Source: a virus
DNA length: 41,981 bases
Strand: one strand, 5' to 3'
IMG/VR virus record: IMGVR_UViG_3300011400_000010
Location: 1 to 41,981 of that record
This document shows, in pieces, positions 1-8,340 of this stretch; position 1 is the stretch's first letter, and each line of letters opens with the position of its first letter. The position numbers and the translations under genes were made by a program. The notes under the pieces were generated by a model. The model was given only the letters and a program-made list of their open reading frames with translations, was not told the DNA's origin and made no database searches.

Positions 1-60
1 CCTCGATTAAAGCGTCTACGGGTTGCGGAATGTAGTTTTTACATATAGTAGGGGTTGAAA

Positions 61-492
61 ATGTCAGGACCGCCACCAAAACCGGCTCACTTGAGACAGC
101 GAACCAATAAAAAGGCTGGATTTGCGTCATTGGAGGCTCCAGAGCAGCCAGAGGTGCCGGATATTCCGAATCCAGATGCTCGCGTGTGGCATCCGCTGAC
201 GCTGGAAGCTTGGAGTCATGCGTGGGCGAGCCCTATGGCGTCCCAGTGGCTGACAACGGACGTGGATGCATTGGGCCGGCTGGCGCTATTGTGGGATCAG
301 TTCTATGCGAAGCCTCAAGTTCAGGTGATGGCTGAGATTCGGTTGCAGGAACAGCGGTTTGGCTTCTCTCCATTAGACCGCTCGAGACTGCAGTGGGAAA
401 TCAAGCGAGCGGAGGATGCGCCAAAGATGAAGCCGGAAGTGCCGAAACGGGCCGTAATTGATCCCAGACGGACCTTGATGGCGGTGAAGTGA
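61..492 (+). CDS. terS: Terminase small subunit
   Basis: This 143-residue protein should bind the packaging site and hand phage DNA to the large terminase. The N-terminus, Gly-Pro-Pro-Pro-Lys-Pro followed by a basic stretch, is typical of HK97-type small terminases, and the protein is acidic-helical in the middle and basic at the end. I chose the ATG at 61 over an in-frame TTG at 55 because AGGGG lies at 50-54, six bases upstream. A TATAGT hexamer at 44-49 could be a -10 element. The stop overlaps the GTG start of the large subunit by four bases, so the two are translationally coupled. The family call rests mainly on the N-terminal motif and position. Confidence 0.85.
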   Translation: MSGPPPKPAHLRQRTNKKAGFASLEAPEQPEVPDIPNPDARVWHPLTLEAWSHAWASPMASQWLTTDVDALGRLALLWDQFYAKPQVQVMAEIRLQEQRFGFSPLDRSRLQWEIKRAEDAPKMKPEVPKRAVIDPRRTLMAVK

Positions 493-2096
493 TTCTCACG
501 GTTCCAGTGGATGAAGTGCTGTATCCGACACTAGGACCGCAGGTGTGTGATTTCATCGAAGCGCATCTGGTATTTGGGCCTGGGGATCTCCGAGGCGAGC
601 CGGCGAAGATCGACAAGGAAAAGCGCGGTCTGATCTACCGCATGTATGAGGTGTTCCCGAAAGGGCATCTCATGGAAGGGCGGCGAAGGTTCAAGCGAGC
701 CGCGCTGTCATTGCGGAAGGGTGTTGCCAAGACTGAACTAGCGGCTTGGATCGCAGCGTGTGAGCTCCACAAAGACGCTCCGGTGCGGTGCATAGGCTGG
801 TCAAAGCGCAAGCAGCCGATGGGCGGATCGGTCAAAGATCCGTATATCCCGATGGTGGCCTACACCGAGGAACAGTCAGAGGATTTGGCTTACGGGGCTC
901 TGCGGGTCATTCTGGAACTAAGCGATCTAGCGGATGACTTTGACATTGGGCTCGAGCGTATCCTTCGGAATGGCGGTGACGGCAAGGCTGTTGGGCTGGC
1001 GACAGCGCCGGATGCGAGAGACGGTGCGCGGACGACCTTCCAGCATTTTGACGAGACGCACCGTTTCACGCTGCCACGGTTGATACGGGCGCACCAGACC
1101 ATGCAGGCGAATCTCCCGAAGCGGAAGATAGCCGATGCGTGGACACTGGAGACAACCACGGCTCCTGAGCCTGGGGCTGGTTCAGTGGCAGAAGCCACGA
1201 TGGAATATGCGCGGACGGTGGCTGATGGTCGCATCTCAGATTCGAGGTTGTTTTTCTTTCATCGAGAAGCCTCGCCACAGCATGACTTGACAACAGAGCA
1301 GGGGATTCGGGCCGCAGTGCTAGAGGCTTCAGGGCCAGCGGCGGAATGGTCGGACATCGAGAGCATCATCGAGCAGTGGCGTGATCCGACATCAGACCGG
1401 ACCTATCTGGAGCGCGTGTGGCTCAACCGTCTCGTTAAGAGCGGATCTCAGGCGTTCAACGTAGAAGCCTGGAAGAAACTGAAATCAGACATTGAGGTTA
1501 AGCCGAATGCGCTGATCACTGTCGGTTTTGATGGGGCGATGTTCCGCGATTCAACCGGGATCGTGGCGACCGATGTTGTGACCGGCTACCAGTGGATGGC
1601 CGGCCTATGGGAGAAGCCATTCGGGATCGATGAGTGGCAGGTGCCGACTGAAGAAGTCGAAGCGGTGCTGGCGGATCTCTTTGGCCGCTATCGTGTCTGC
1701 CGGATGTATTGTGATCCGCCCTATTGGCAGTCGTGGATTGCGAAGTGGGCTGGCATCTACGGTAAAGACAGGGTTATCGAGTGGTGGACAAACCGTCACC
1801 GGCCTATGGCGGCAGCGTTAGAGGCTTTTGACACTGCCATCAAGGAAGGGACGTTAAGCCATGACGGGAGTAAGGGCTTAGAGCGCCACATCGGCAATTC
1901 ACGGCGTGAAGAACTAAATCTGCGCGACGATCAAGGCAAACCGCTCTGGATGATTCGCAAAGAGCGAAACGACTCGCCGCATAAGATCGACTTGGCTGTC
2001 GCGGCTGTGCTGAGCAATGAAGCACGGAACGACGCTATTACATCGGGCGTGCTGAAAGAGCCTGAGTATCAGATGTTCATCTACGGAGGCCGGTAA
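489..2096 (+). CDS. terL: Terminase large subunit (ATPase and nuclease)
   Basis: This 535-residue motor packages DNA through the portal and cuts it at the ends of packaging. Residues 75-83 (LRKGVAKTE) form the variant Walker A loop of Terminase_1-type motors, with lysine early in the motif. The C-terminal RNase H-like nuclease is visible as GFDGA near residue 347, CDPPYW near 408 and KIDLAVA near 499, supplying the acidic residues D348, D409 and D501. Length is normal for the family. Translation starts at a GTG inside the stop of the small subunit. An HK97-like terminase of this kind fits cos or headful packaging; the sequence alone does not decide which. Confidence 0.95.
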   Translation: MILTVPVDEVLYPTLGPQVCDFIEAHLVFGPGDLRGEPAKIDKEKRGLIYRMYEVFPKGHLMEGRRRFKRAALSLRKGVAKTELAAWIAACELHKDAPVRCIGWSKRKQPMGGSVKDPYIPMVAYTEEQSEDLAYGALRVILELSDLADDFDIGLERILRNGGDGKAVGLATAPDARDGARTTFQHFDETHRFTLPRLIRAHQTMQANLPKRKIADAWTLETTTAPEPGAGSVAEATMEYARTVADGRISDSRLFFFHREASPQHDLTTEQGIRAAVLEASGPAAEWSDIESIIEQWRDPTSDRTYLERVWLNRLVKSGSQAFNVEAWKKLKSDIEVKPNALITVGFDGAMFRDSTGIVATDVVTGYQWMAGLWEKPFGIDEWQVPTEEVEAVLADLFGRYRVCRMYCDPPYWQSWIAKWAGIYGKDRVIEWWTNRHRPMAAALEAFDTAIKEGTLSHDGSKGLERHIGNSRREELNLRDDQGKPLWMIRKERNDSPHKIDLAVAAVLSNEARNDAITSGVLKEPEYQMFIYGGR

Positions 2097-2284
2097 TGGG
2101 CGTGTCTGAGCACTCTCTAGTGATAGTCGGTCCGCAGGGCGCTCGGCGTGTGGAGTGGACCGTCCAGAAGTTTGCCGAGGTCGAACAGGTCAATCCAAAG
2201 ACGGTCAGACGCTGGATTGCGAAGGGCGCATTGGTCACTCGCAGGACGCCAGGAGGCAGAATCCGTATTGTCGGCACACGCTAG
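2096..2284 (+). CDS. Small MerR/excisionase-like helix-turn-helix protein
   Basis: The 62-residue product is a probable DNA-binding protein. Residues 22-45 (WTVQKFAEVEQVNPKTVRRW) and the following ALVTRRTPGG wing match the winged helix-turn-helix of the HTH_17/excisionase type: an initiating helix, a recognition helix ending in VRRW, and a short basic hairpin. It starts on an ATG overlapping the terminase stop by one base (TAATG). Its place between terminase and capsid is unusual for a classical excisionase, and no integrase is seen here, so a local regulatory or packaging-accessory role is equally possible. A tandem 10-bp repeat follows one base after its stop codon. Confidence 0.7.
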   Translation: MGVSEHSLVIVGPQGARRVEWTVQKFAEVEQVNPKTVRRWIAKGALVTRRTPGGRIRIVGTR

Positions 2285-2285
2285 A

Positions 2286-2305
2286 TGGACATTTGTGGAC
2301 ATTTG
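2286..2305 (+). repeat. Tandem 10-bp direct repeat upstream of capsid gene
   Basis: TGGACATTTG occurs twice back to back just after the stop of the small helix-turn-helix gene and about 50 bases before the protease-capsid start. It could be a binding site for that regulator, but no promoter can be assigned with confidence. Confidence 0.6.
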
Positions 2306-2354
2306 GCAATCTACCCTATGTAGTTAGTTCACGCTGAGCCGCACACTAGATGCG

Positions 2355-4301
2355 GTGTCTAATCGCGCCTATTCCCTATTAGAACTGAAATCGGTTGACG
2401 ATGATCTTCGGACCATCGAAGGTATCGCCACGCATGTCTCACCGGACAGGACCGAGGACATCGTAGAGCCGAAAGGCGCTCTGTTCTCGTTGCCGGTGCC
2501 GTTCATGTGGCAGCACGGCAAGAACATGCCGGCTATCGGACACGTCACGCACGCGGCTGTGACGGACGAAGGCATCCGGGTCAAGGTGCAGATCGAAAGC
2601 GACGATCAGCCTGGACTCCTCAAGGATCATCTCGACCTTGCGTGGCGCTCCATCAAGAAGGGGCTCGTCCGAGGTCTGTCGATTGGCTTCCGACCGTTGG
2701 AGTCGGAGCAGATTAAAAACAGCTTCGGTGTGCATTTCAAGCGGTGGGAATGGCTCGAGCTTTCCGCCGTCACGATCCCGGCGCACCAGAACGCCTCTAT
2801 CACGCTCGTGAAATCCATTGACGCGCAGGATCTTGCCGAGACAGGCGAGGCCGCACGTCTACACACGCCGGGAGACACCGGCACTCGCGCCGTCCATTAC
2901 GGACAGCCGAAAGCACCGACCATGAAGACGTATTCAGAACAGATTCGCGATCTGGAAGCCACGATTGCGGGAAAGGCTGCGGAGCGCGAAGGCGTTCACA
3001 CCAAAGCCGTAGAAGAGGGCCGCTCGAAAGACGGCGACGAGCGAGACAGGTTCGACACGCTCGGCAAAGAGATCGAATCGCTCACGAAAGAACTCGCAGA
3101 CGCGAAGGAACTCGACGCGGTGAACATCACGAAGGCCGCTCCAGTCGTCGCCGGCACGTCGCAGCAGTCAGGCGCCTCGCGCCAGGGCATCGGCCATGTC
3201 TCCGTGAAGGAAAACATGCCGAAGGGTATCGGCTTTGCCCGAGCGGTCAAGGCGAAGGTTGTCGCCCGTATGGACAGCCGGAACGTGCATGACGTCGCGA
3301 AGGAGATGTATCCCTCGGATGACCGACTGCACGCCCATCTGAAGGCCGCAGTTCCCGCCGGCACGACCACGCAGGCCGTCTGGGCATTGCCGCTGGTCGA
3401 TCCGACCAATCTGGCGTCGGAGTTCATCGAATACCTCCGACCGGCAACCATCATCGGCAAGCTGAATCTGCGGAACGTCCCGTTCAACATCCGGGTCATC
3501 GAGCAGACGAACGGCGGCAACGGGTTCTGGGTCGGAGAAGGTCGCCCGAAGCCGCTGACCGCGTTCGGCTTTGCGCCGATCCTGTTGGCCTACACGAAGG
3601 TGGCGGCAATCTCGGTCATCACCGAGGAGCTGGCACGGTTCTCCACGCCATCGGCTGAAATGCTGGTGCGTGACGGCCTGCGGGATGCGCTGGTGGAGCG
3701 TATCGACCGGGACTTCATCGATCCTGCCGAAGCCGGCACAACCGGCGTGCAGCCAGCCTCGATCACGAACGGGCTCGTGGCGCTGACTTCGGCTGGCACG
3801 TCAGCCGACAACGCGAGAACCGATCTGGCGAATCTGATGTCAACCTTCGTTGAGGCGAACATCGATCCGACCGGCGTGGCGCTCATCATGCCGACCACGG
3901 CAGCACTCGCGCTGTCCTTCATGGTCAACAGCTTGGGTCAGCCCGAGTTCCCTGGCTTCGGCATGGGCGGTGGCAACATCAACGGCATCCCGGTCATCAC
4001 GTCGCAGTATGCGGCGAACGCCAGCGGTGGCGGCAACCTCGTCATTGCCCTGAATCAGCGAGAGATCTTCCTCGCGGATGATGGCTCGGTGACGGTGGAT
4101 GCCAGCCGCGAAGCCTCGTTGCAGATGTTGGACAATCCGACCAACAACTCGGCGGAAGCGACGGCGACGCAGATGGTGAGCATGTGGCAGACCAACAGCA
4201 TTGCGCTGAGGGCTGAGCGGTTCATCAACTGGAAGAAGCGCCGTGCTGACGCCGTCGTTTACATGGACGATGTCAACTGGGGCTCCATCGGCTCTCCGTA
4301 G
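2355..4301 (+). CDS. Fused HK97-type prohead protease and major capsid protein
   Basis: One 648-residue frame joins two proteins that are usually separate. Residues 1-155 are a prohead protease of the S78/HK97 gp4 type: IEGIATHVSPDRTEDIVEP, candidate catalytic H54 in WQHGKN, S109 in GLSIGF, and WLELSAVTIPA. Residues 190-245 form a charged helical scaffold (delta-like) domain, and about 270-648 are the HK97-fold capsid (TTQAVWALPLVD, IEYLRPATIIGK, FINWKKRRADAVVY). Translation starts at a GTG without a convincing Shine-Dalgarno site. An internal ATG at 2922 (residue 190, MKTYSEQIRDLE) looks exactly like a normal capsid start and would give a 459-residue capsid. Fusions of this type are known in some phages; whether both products are made is inference. 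Confidence 0.92.
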   Translation: MSNRAYSLLELKSVDDDLRTIEGIATHVSPDRTEDIVEPKGALFSLPVPFMWQHGKNMPAIGHVTHAAVTDEGIRVKVQIESDDQPGLLKDHLDLAWRSIKKGLVRGLSIGFRPLESEQIKNSFGVHFKRWEWLELSAVTIPAHQNASITLVKSIDAQDLAETGEAARLHTPGDTGTRAVHYGQPKAPTMKTYSEQIRDLEATIAGKAAEREGVHTKAVEEGRSKDGDERDRFDTLGKEIESLTKELADAKELDAVNITKAAPVVAGTSQQSGASRQGIGHVSVKENMPKGIGFARAVKAKVVARMDSRNVHDVAKEMYPSDDRLHAHLKAAVPAGTTTQAVWALPLVDPTNLASEFIEYLRPATIIGKLNLRNVPFNIRVIEQTNGGNGFWVGEGRPKPLTAFGFAPILLAYTKVAAISVITEELARFSTPSAEMLVRDGLRDALVERIDRDFIDPAEAGTTGVQPASITNGLVALTSAGTSADNARTDLANLMSTFVEANIDPTGVALIMPTTAALALSFMVNSLGQPEFPGFGMGGGNINGIPVITSQYAANASGGGNLVIALNQREIFLADDGSVTVDASREASLQMLDNPTNNSAEATATQMVSMWQTNSIALRAERFINWKKRRADAVVYMDDVNWGSIGSP

Positions 4302-4312
4302 TCGCTGAATAC

Positions 4313-4344
4313 CGGACGGCCATTCTTGCTGGGGTGGCCGTCCG
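4313..4344 (+). terminator. Hairpin after capsid gene
   Basis: CGGACGGCCA at 4313-4322 pairs perfectly with TGGCCGTCCG at 4335-4344 around a 12-base loop, followed by a pyrimidine-rich stretch (CTCTCTTTCTCT) without a clean U run. It lies 11 bases after the capsid stop. It may act as a partial terminator or as an mRNA 3-prime stabiliser that sets high capsid yield relative to downstream genes. Confidence 0.7.
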
Positions 4345-4365
4345 TCTCTCTTTCTCTGAGGTCTG

Positions 4366-4602
4366 ATGCCTGCTGTTACGGTCACTGCTATTAAGGACTT
4401 CACCGAAGACGGCATCCGAGGCCGTAAGGGTCAGATCCTCGTCATCGATCCTCCCATCAAGGCGCTCCTGCTGGCTCGCAAAGGGCTGGTGAGTCTCTGC
4501 AAGGTGAAGACTCGCGAGATGCCTCCTCCTGAACCGGAGCCAGAGCCCGAACCTGCGCCACGTAGGCGTTATCGAAGGCGAGACATGCAGGCGGAAGGCT
4601 AA
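4366..4602 (+). CDS. Small protein with Pro-Glu repeat and basic tail
   Basis: I do not recognise this 78-residue protein. The first 50 residues look like a small beta-rich domain (VTVTAIKDFTEDGIRGRKGQ), followed by a PEPEPEPEP spacer and an arginine-rich tail (RRRYRRRD). GAGG lies a few bases before the ATG. Small proteins between capsid and portal in HK97-like phages are often head-associated, and the basic tail could contact DNA or RNA, but neither is shown by the sequence. The 125 bases that follow, up to the portal start, hold no supported feature. Confidence 0.6.
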   Translation: MPAVTVTAIKDFTEDGIRGRKGQILVIDPPIKALLLARKGLVSLCKVKTREMPPPEPEPEPEPAPRRRYRRRDMQAEG

Positions 4603-4727
4603 TAATGCACCGATTTAGTCCGCCTATTCGGTGCCAGATAGGTGCAAGTTCCAGCGGAGACTGTAGGCGTGTTGCTTAGGGCCAATGACGTGTCTCGCGT
4701 TCTGGTTCTGGACATCAAAAGCGTAGC

Positions 4728-6113
4728 ATGAGACTCGGTCCCTACGACATCACCATTACTAAACGCGCACCGGCTAACCTGTCCTCGGTCGAAAGCCGGG
4801 GCGGCTGGTGGCCTGTTGTGCGCGAGCCGTTCAGCGGTGCGTGGCAGCAGAACCAGGAAGAAAGCGTCGAGACGGTTCTCGCCTTCTCCGCGACGTTCGC
4901 GTGCCTGACGCTGATCTGTTCGGACGTGTCGAAGATGCGCCTGCGGCTGGTGGAGCAGGACGCCAATACGATCTGGAATGAAGTGGAGTCGGCCTCGTTC
5001 TCGCCGTTCCTCCGCAAGCCGAATCGCTATCAGAACCGGATTCAATTCGTTTACTGGTGGCTGGCGTCGAAGCTGATTCACGGGAATACGTATGCGCTGA
5101 AGGCGCGTGACGCTCGAGGCGTGGTGCGTGCGGCCTACATCCTCGATCCGACGCGCACGCGCCCGATGGTGGCTCCTGACGGTTCGGTCTACTACGAACT
5201 GAAGACGGATAACCTGTCGAGCCTCATGACCGATATCGTCGTGCCGGCGTCTGAGATCTTTCACGACGTTGGCTATGCGCTGTTCCATCCGCTCGTGGGC
5301 GTGTCACCGATCTACGCCTGTGGCCTTGCGGCGGTGCAAGGGCTCCGCATCCAGAACAACTCGTCTCGATTCTTTGCGAATGGCAGTAAGCCGGGAGGCG
5401 TGCTGACGGCTCCTGGTGCGATCACGCCGGAAGCCGCGCAGCGGGTTAAAGCCTATTGGGACGAGAACTTTGTGGGCGACAACATGGGCAAAGTCGCCGT
5501 GCTCGGGGACGGGCTGAAATATGAAGCGATGGCCGTCACCGCGAACGATTCGCAACTGATCGAGCAGTTGAAGTGGACCGCCGAGAACGTCTGCACCGCG
5601 TTCCATGTGCCGGCGTATAAGGTCGGGATCGGCAATCCGCCTTCGTACAATAACGTGGAAGCCTTAGACCAGCAGTATTACTCGCAGTGCTTGCAGTTTC
5701 ACATCGAGAGCATGGAGCTGTGTCTCGATGAGGGGCTCGGGCTGTCGCCGGATAAGGTGGAAGGCCGCAGGCTCGGTGTCGAGTTCGATCTCGAGGACTT
5801 GCTCAGGATGGATACCGCGACACAGATCAAAGCCGAGAAGGACGCCGCTGGGATCAAGACCATCAACGAGTCACGGCAGCGTCTAAATCTGAAACCGATG
5901 ACCGGCGGCGATCAGGTCTATCTGCAGCACCAGGATCACAGCATTGAAGCCTTGGCGAAGCGCGACGAAGGTCCGGATCCGTTCGCGAGTGACAACAGCA
6001 AGGCTCCACAGCCAGCCGCGCAGCCTGAGCCTGCGCCTGTGGACGATACCGCGAAGGCTTACGCCGCGATTATGACCAAAGCCGCAGAGATTGCGAGACG
6101 CAATGCAGCCTGA
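4728..6113 (+). CDS. Portal protein, HK97 family
   Basis: The 461-residue protein should form the dodecameric ring at the capsid vertex through which DNA is packaged and ejected and on which the connector assembles. Family features include TFACLTLICSDVSKMRLRL near residues 56-74, the LRKPNRYQNRIQF segment, HGNTYALKARD, the LVGVSPIYACG segment before the stem helices, NGSKPGGVL, and GIKTINESRQRLNLKP near the C-terminus. The tail after residue 425 is proline- and alanine-rich and probably flexible. Length is normal. Unusually, portal follows capsid here, the reverse of the common portal-protease-capsid order. Confidence 0.93.
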   Translation: MRLGPYDITITKRAPANLSSVESRGGWWPVVREPFSGAWQQNQEESVETVLAFSATFACLTLICSDVSKMRLRLVEQDANTIWNEVESASFSPFLRKPNRYQNRIQFVYWWLASKLIHGNTYALKARDARGVVRAAYILDPTRTRPMVAPDGSVYYELKTDNLSSLMTDIVVPASEIFHDVGYALFHPLVGVSPIYACGLAAVQGLRIQNNSSRFFANGSKPGGVLTAPGAITPEAAQRVKAYWDENFVGDNMGKVAVLGDGLKYEAMAVTANDSQLIEQLKWTAENVCTAFHVPAYKVGIGNPPSYNNVEALDQQYYSQCLQFHIESMELCLDEGLGLSPDKVEGRRLGVEFDLEDLLRMDTATQIKAEKDAAGIKTINESRQRLNLKPMTGGDQVYLQHQDHSIEALAKRDEGPDPFASDNSKAPQPAAQPEPAPVDDTAKAYAAIMTKAAEIARRNAA

Positions 6114-6735
6114 TCAACTCGCCGAGATCGTCGGCGCAGCTATCGAAGCCGCAACGAATCCGCTCCTCGCACGGATTGCCGTGCTGGAGAAAGTGGCGTC
6201 TGTCGCCGGTAGGGATGGCCGCGACGGGCAATCTGTGCAAGGACCGCAGGGCCCTATTGGTCCGCAAGGGCCACAGGGCGAACGTGGGCCGGAAGGTTTA
6301 CCGGGCGCATCCATTCAAGGGCCAGCCGGCGAAAAGGGCTTAGACGGCAGAGATGGCGTCGATGGCCGGGACGGGCTGCACGGGATGGGCTTCGATGATC
6401 TGACCGTGACGTATGACGGTGAGCAGACCATCACGATGGTCTATGAGCGTGGCGTGCATCGCAAAGAGTTTCCGATCCATCTGCCGATCCCAGTGCATCG
6501 TGGCAAGTGGGATGCTGGCCGCGTCTACAAGATTGCTGAGGAAGTCATGTGGGCTGGTTCGACGTGGCGAGCCATCGAGGAGACGAAAGCGGAGCCAGGG
6601 ACGCCGGCTGCGGCCTCTCGTGCCTGGGTGATGGTGTCTCGGCGTGGCGATGTGGGCAAGACCGGACAGAAGGGCTTGGCCGGTGACCGTGGCGAGCGTG
6701 GGCCGGAAGGTCCGCGAGGACCGCAGGGTTACTGA
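6103..6735 (+). CDS. Collagen-like protein with carbohydrate-binding-like domain
   Basis: This 210-residue protein has a short N-terminal helix (LLARIAVLEKVASV), a run of Gly-X-Y triplets at about residues 38-85, a beta domain at about 100-175 containing KWDAGRVYKIAEEVMWAGST, and a second Gly-X-Y stretch to the end. The beta domain resembles the aromatic-rich CBM5/12-like modules that bind polysaccharides. Collagen-like triplets in phages usually form trimeric stalks of fibres or head decorations. It overlaps the end of portal and starts at an ATG inside that gene (an in-frame TTG at 6091 is possible). Its location in the head module suggests a capsid or neck fibre rather than a tail fibre. 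Confidence 0.8.
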   Translation: MQPDQLAEIVGAAIEAATNPLLARIAVLEKVASVAGRDGRDGQSVQGPQGPIGPQGPQGERGPEGLPGASIQGPAGEKGLDGRDGVDGRDGLHGMGFDDLTVTYDGEQTITMVYERGVHRKEFPIHLPIPVHRGKWDAGRVYKIAEEVMWAGSTWRAIEETKAEPGTPAAASRAWVMVSRRGDVGKTGQKGLAGDRGERGPEGPRGPQGY

Positions 6736-7100
6736 TGGTCTCGCCGCTCCCGTCCATCGTCACGCTGGCACAGGCCAAGAAGGCTGCGCGAATCGATCCG
6801 TCGAACTTTGAGGAAGATGCGGACCTGTATCTACGGTTAGAGATCGCGCACGAGGTCTGTCTGGACTACGTCAATAATCGCGTCGAAGATACCGATGATG
6901 TGTGGCTCGAGACGGTCCTGTCGTGGGATGAGGGCAATGCGCCGAGGCAAGTCAAGGCGGCTATCCTTGCCATGTTCGTCTACCTCACGCGGTTCCGGGG
7001 CGATGACGCCGAGAAGGATCGGCAAGTTCTGACCGACGGCGATATCCCTGATCACGTTCGGATGTATCTGAAGCGCCTCCGCGATCCCACCGTGGCCTGA
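6735..7100 (+). CDS. Head-tail connector, HK97 gp6-like
   Basis: The 121-residue product resembles the adaptor ring that docks under the portal. It has the predicted all-helical pattern of the family: SIVTLAQAKKAARID at the N-terminus, EDADLYLRLEIAHEVCLDYV, and the PRQVKAAILAMFVYLTRFRG helix. The ATG overlaps the stop of the collagen-like gene by one base (TGATG). In most relatives the head-closure gene follows directly; here nine unrelated enzyme genes intervene before it at 12665. Confidence 0.85.
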   Translation: MVSPLPSIVTLAQAKKAARIDPSNFEEDADLYLRLEIAHEVCLDYVNNRVEDTDDVWLETVLSWDEGNAPRQVKAAILAMFVYLTRFRGDDAEKDRQVLTDGDIPDHVRMYLKRLRDPTVA

Positions 7101-7102
7101 TC

Positions 7103-7852
7103 ATGCCTGCCAAGCCGCGCCCACGCATTTATGCCTCGGTGCCGAAACTCTGGCCGGGAGAAACGGTCGTCTGTATCGCCAGCGGTCCGTCGCTCACCGA
7201 AGCGGATGTGAACTACGTGCGCGGTCGGGCGCATGTCATCGCCATCAATAACAATTGGGAGCTGGCACCGTGGGCCGATGTACTCCACGCGAATGACGGG
7301 CGCTGGTGGCACTGGCATAAGGGCGTGCCGAGTTTTAAGGGGCTCAAGTATTCGCTCTCGCACTCGGCGCGGATGTGGCCGGATGTCAACGTCCTGCGGC
7401 GAGCCCATGACGCGAAGGGGATCTCGTTCGATCCGAAGGCACTCTGTAACTACGGCCTGAACTCTGGATACGCCGCGATCAATCTTGCGGTGCATCTCGG
7501 GGCGAAGCGCATCATCCTGCTTGGCTATGACATGCAAGTCGGGCCGAACAAAGAGGAGCATTGGCATAAGGATCACCGCAATCGGAGCCGGTCTGAGTAT
7601 CCGATCTTCCTGCGGCGATTCTCCGCGATGACTGAGCCGCTCGAGAAGGCCGGGATCGAAGTCATCAACTGCACACGCAGAACTGCGATTGAGACATTCC
7701 CGCTGATGTCACTGGAAGACGCTCTGCCGTTCATAGACATATCAGAGCATTTTGAGAATGCGCCTGATGTCGATCCGGTGGAAGCGTGTCAAGGATTGAT
7801 TAAGAAAGGCACTGGCCAAATGACAGGCGTGTGGAAACCGCAGGAGCTATGA
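7103..7852 (+). CDS. DUF115/MptE-like glycosyltransferase-type protein
   Basis: The 249-residue protein starts a run of nine sugar- and methyl-transfer genes. Its N-terminal WPGETVVCIASGPSLT resembles the glycine-rich nucleotide-binding loop of DUF115 proteins, a family that includes MptE-like pyrophosphokinases and Maf-type flagellin glycosylation proteins. IIAINNNW-like (VIAINNNWELAPWADVLHAND) and LGAKRIILLGYDMQVG segments are also typical. Phage members are common in structural operons, but their substrates are unknown. The context of four glycosyltransferase-like genes favours a part in building or attaching a glycan. The exact reaction cannot be assigned. Confidence 0.7.
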   Translation: MPAKPRPRIYASVPKLWPGETVVCIASGPSLTEADVNYVRGRAHVIAINNNWELAPWADVLHANDGRWWHWHKGVPSFKGLKYSLSHSARMWPDVNVLRRAHDAKGISFDPKALCNYGLNSGYAAINLAVHLGAKRIILLGYDMQVGPNKEEHWHKDHRNRSRSEYPIFLRRFSAMTEPLEKAGIEVINCTRRTAIETFPLMSLEDALPFIDISEHFENAPDVDPVEACQGLIKKGTGQMTGVWKPQEL

Positions 7853-8340
7853 GCCCTGAACGGAAGGCCAGTAACGCGCTCTTAAAGCGATGGGCTGCGA
7901 CCATCACCGGAGACGTGCTGTCTATTGGGAGTTCGACGGATCAGGACGGAGCCGAGAAGCACTACCGAGATTACTTCACGGCAGCGACGTCATATACGAC
8001 ATCAGAAGTCATGCCGGGATGCGATCTGGTGCTGGACGTGCGCTCTATGCCGACAGTGGCTGATGAAAGCTACGACGCGGTCTTTGTCAGTGGCGTGCTG
8101 GAGCACGTCGATGACCTCTGGGCTGCGGTGCGGGAGTGTTACCGGATCGTGAAGCGCGGCGGTCTGCTGCTGTTGGGTGTGCCGTTCCGTCAGAAGATCC
8201 ATAGGGCCCCGCAGGACTTCTGGCGGTTCACCGAATACGCCGTGCGGTATCTGCTGAAGGCCTGCGTCATTGAGGAACTCGTCACGATTGGCGATCCGCT
8301 CTCGCCTGCAGCCTATTGGGTGAAGGCGCGTCGTGCATGA
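7849..8340 (+). CDS. Class I SAM-dependent methyltransferase
   Basis: This 163-residue protein has the core of the Methyltransf_11 type: VLSIGSST as a modified motif I, CDLVLDVRSMPTVAD, then YDAVFVSGVLEHVDDLWAAV with the post-II LEHV signature, and RIVKRGGLLLLGVPF as the next strand. The ATG at 7849 overlaps the previous stop by four bases; an in-frame GTG at 7831 is a less likely start. It is shorter than many relatives and lacks an obvious substrate-binding domain. Co-translation with glycosyltransferase-like genes suggests a sugar or lipid-linked substrate rather than DNA; this is inference. Confidence 0.82.
   Translation: MSPERKASNALLKRWAATITGDVLSIGSSTDQDGAEKHYRDYFTAATSYTTSEVMPGCDLVLDVRSMPTVADESYDAVFVSGVLEHVDDLWAAVRECYRIVKRGGLLLLGVPFRQKIHRAPQDFWRFTEYAVRYLLKACVIEELVTIGDPLSPAAYWVKARRA

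Noticed and set aside
3840-4415. 191-codon open frame on the - strand
   Set aside because: It is antisense to the capsid, a clearly real gene, and shows only His/Arg-rich shadow sequence.
4604-4678. 24-codon ORF between the capsid accessory gene and portal
   Set aside because: No ribosome binding site, no overlap with neighbours and no protein features.
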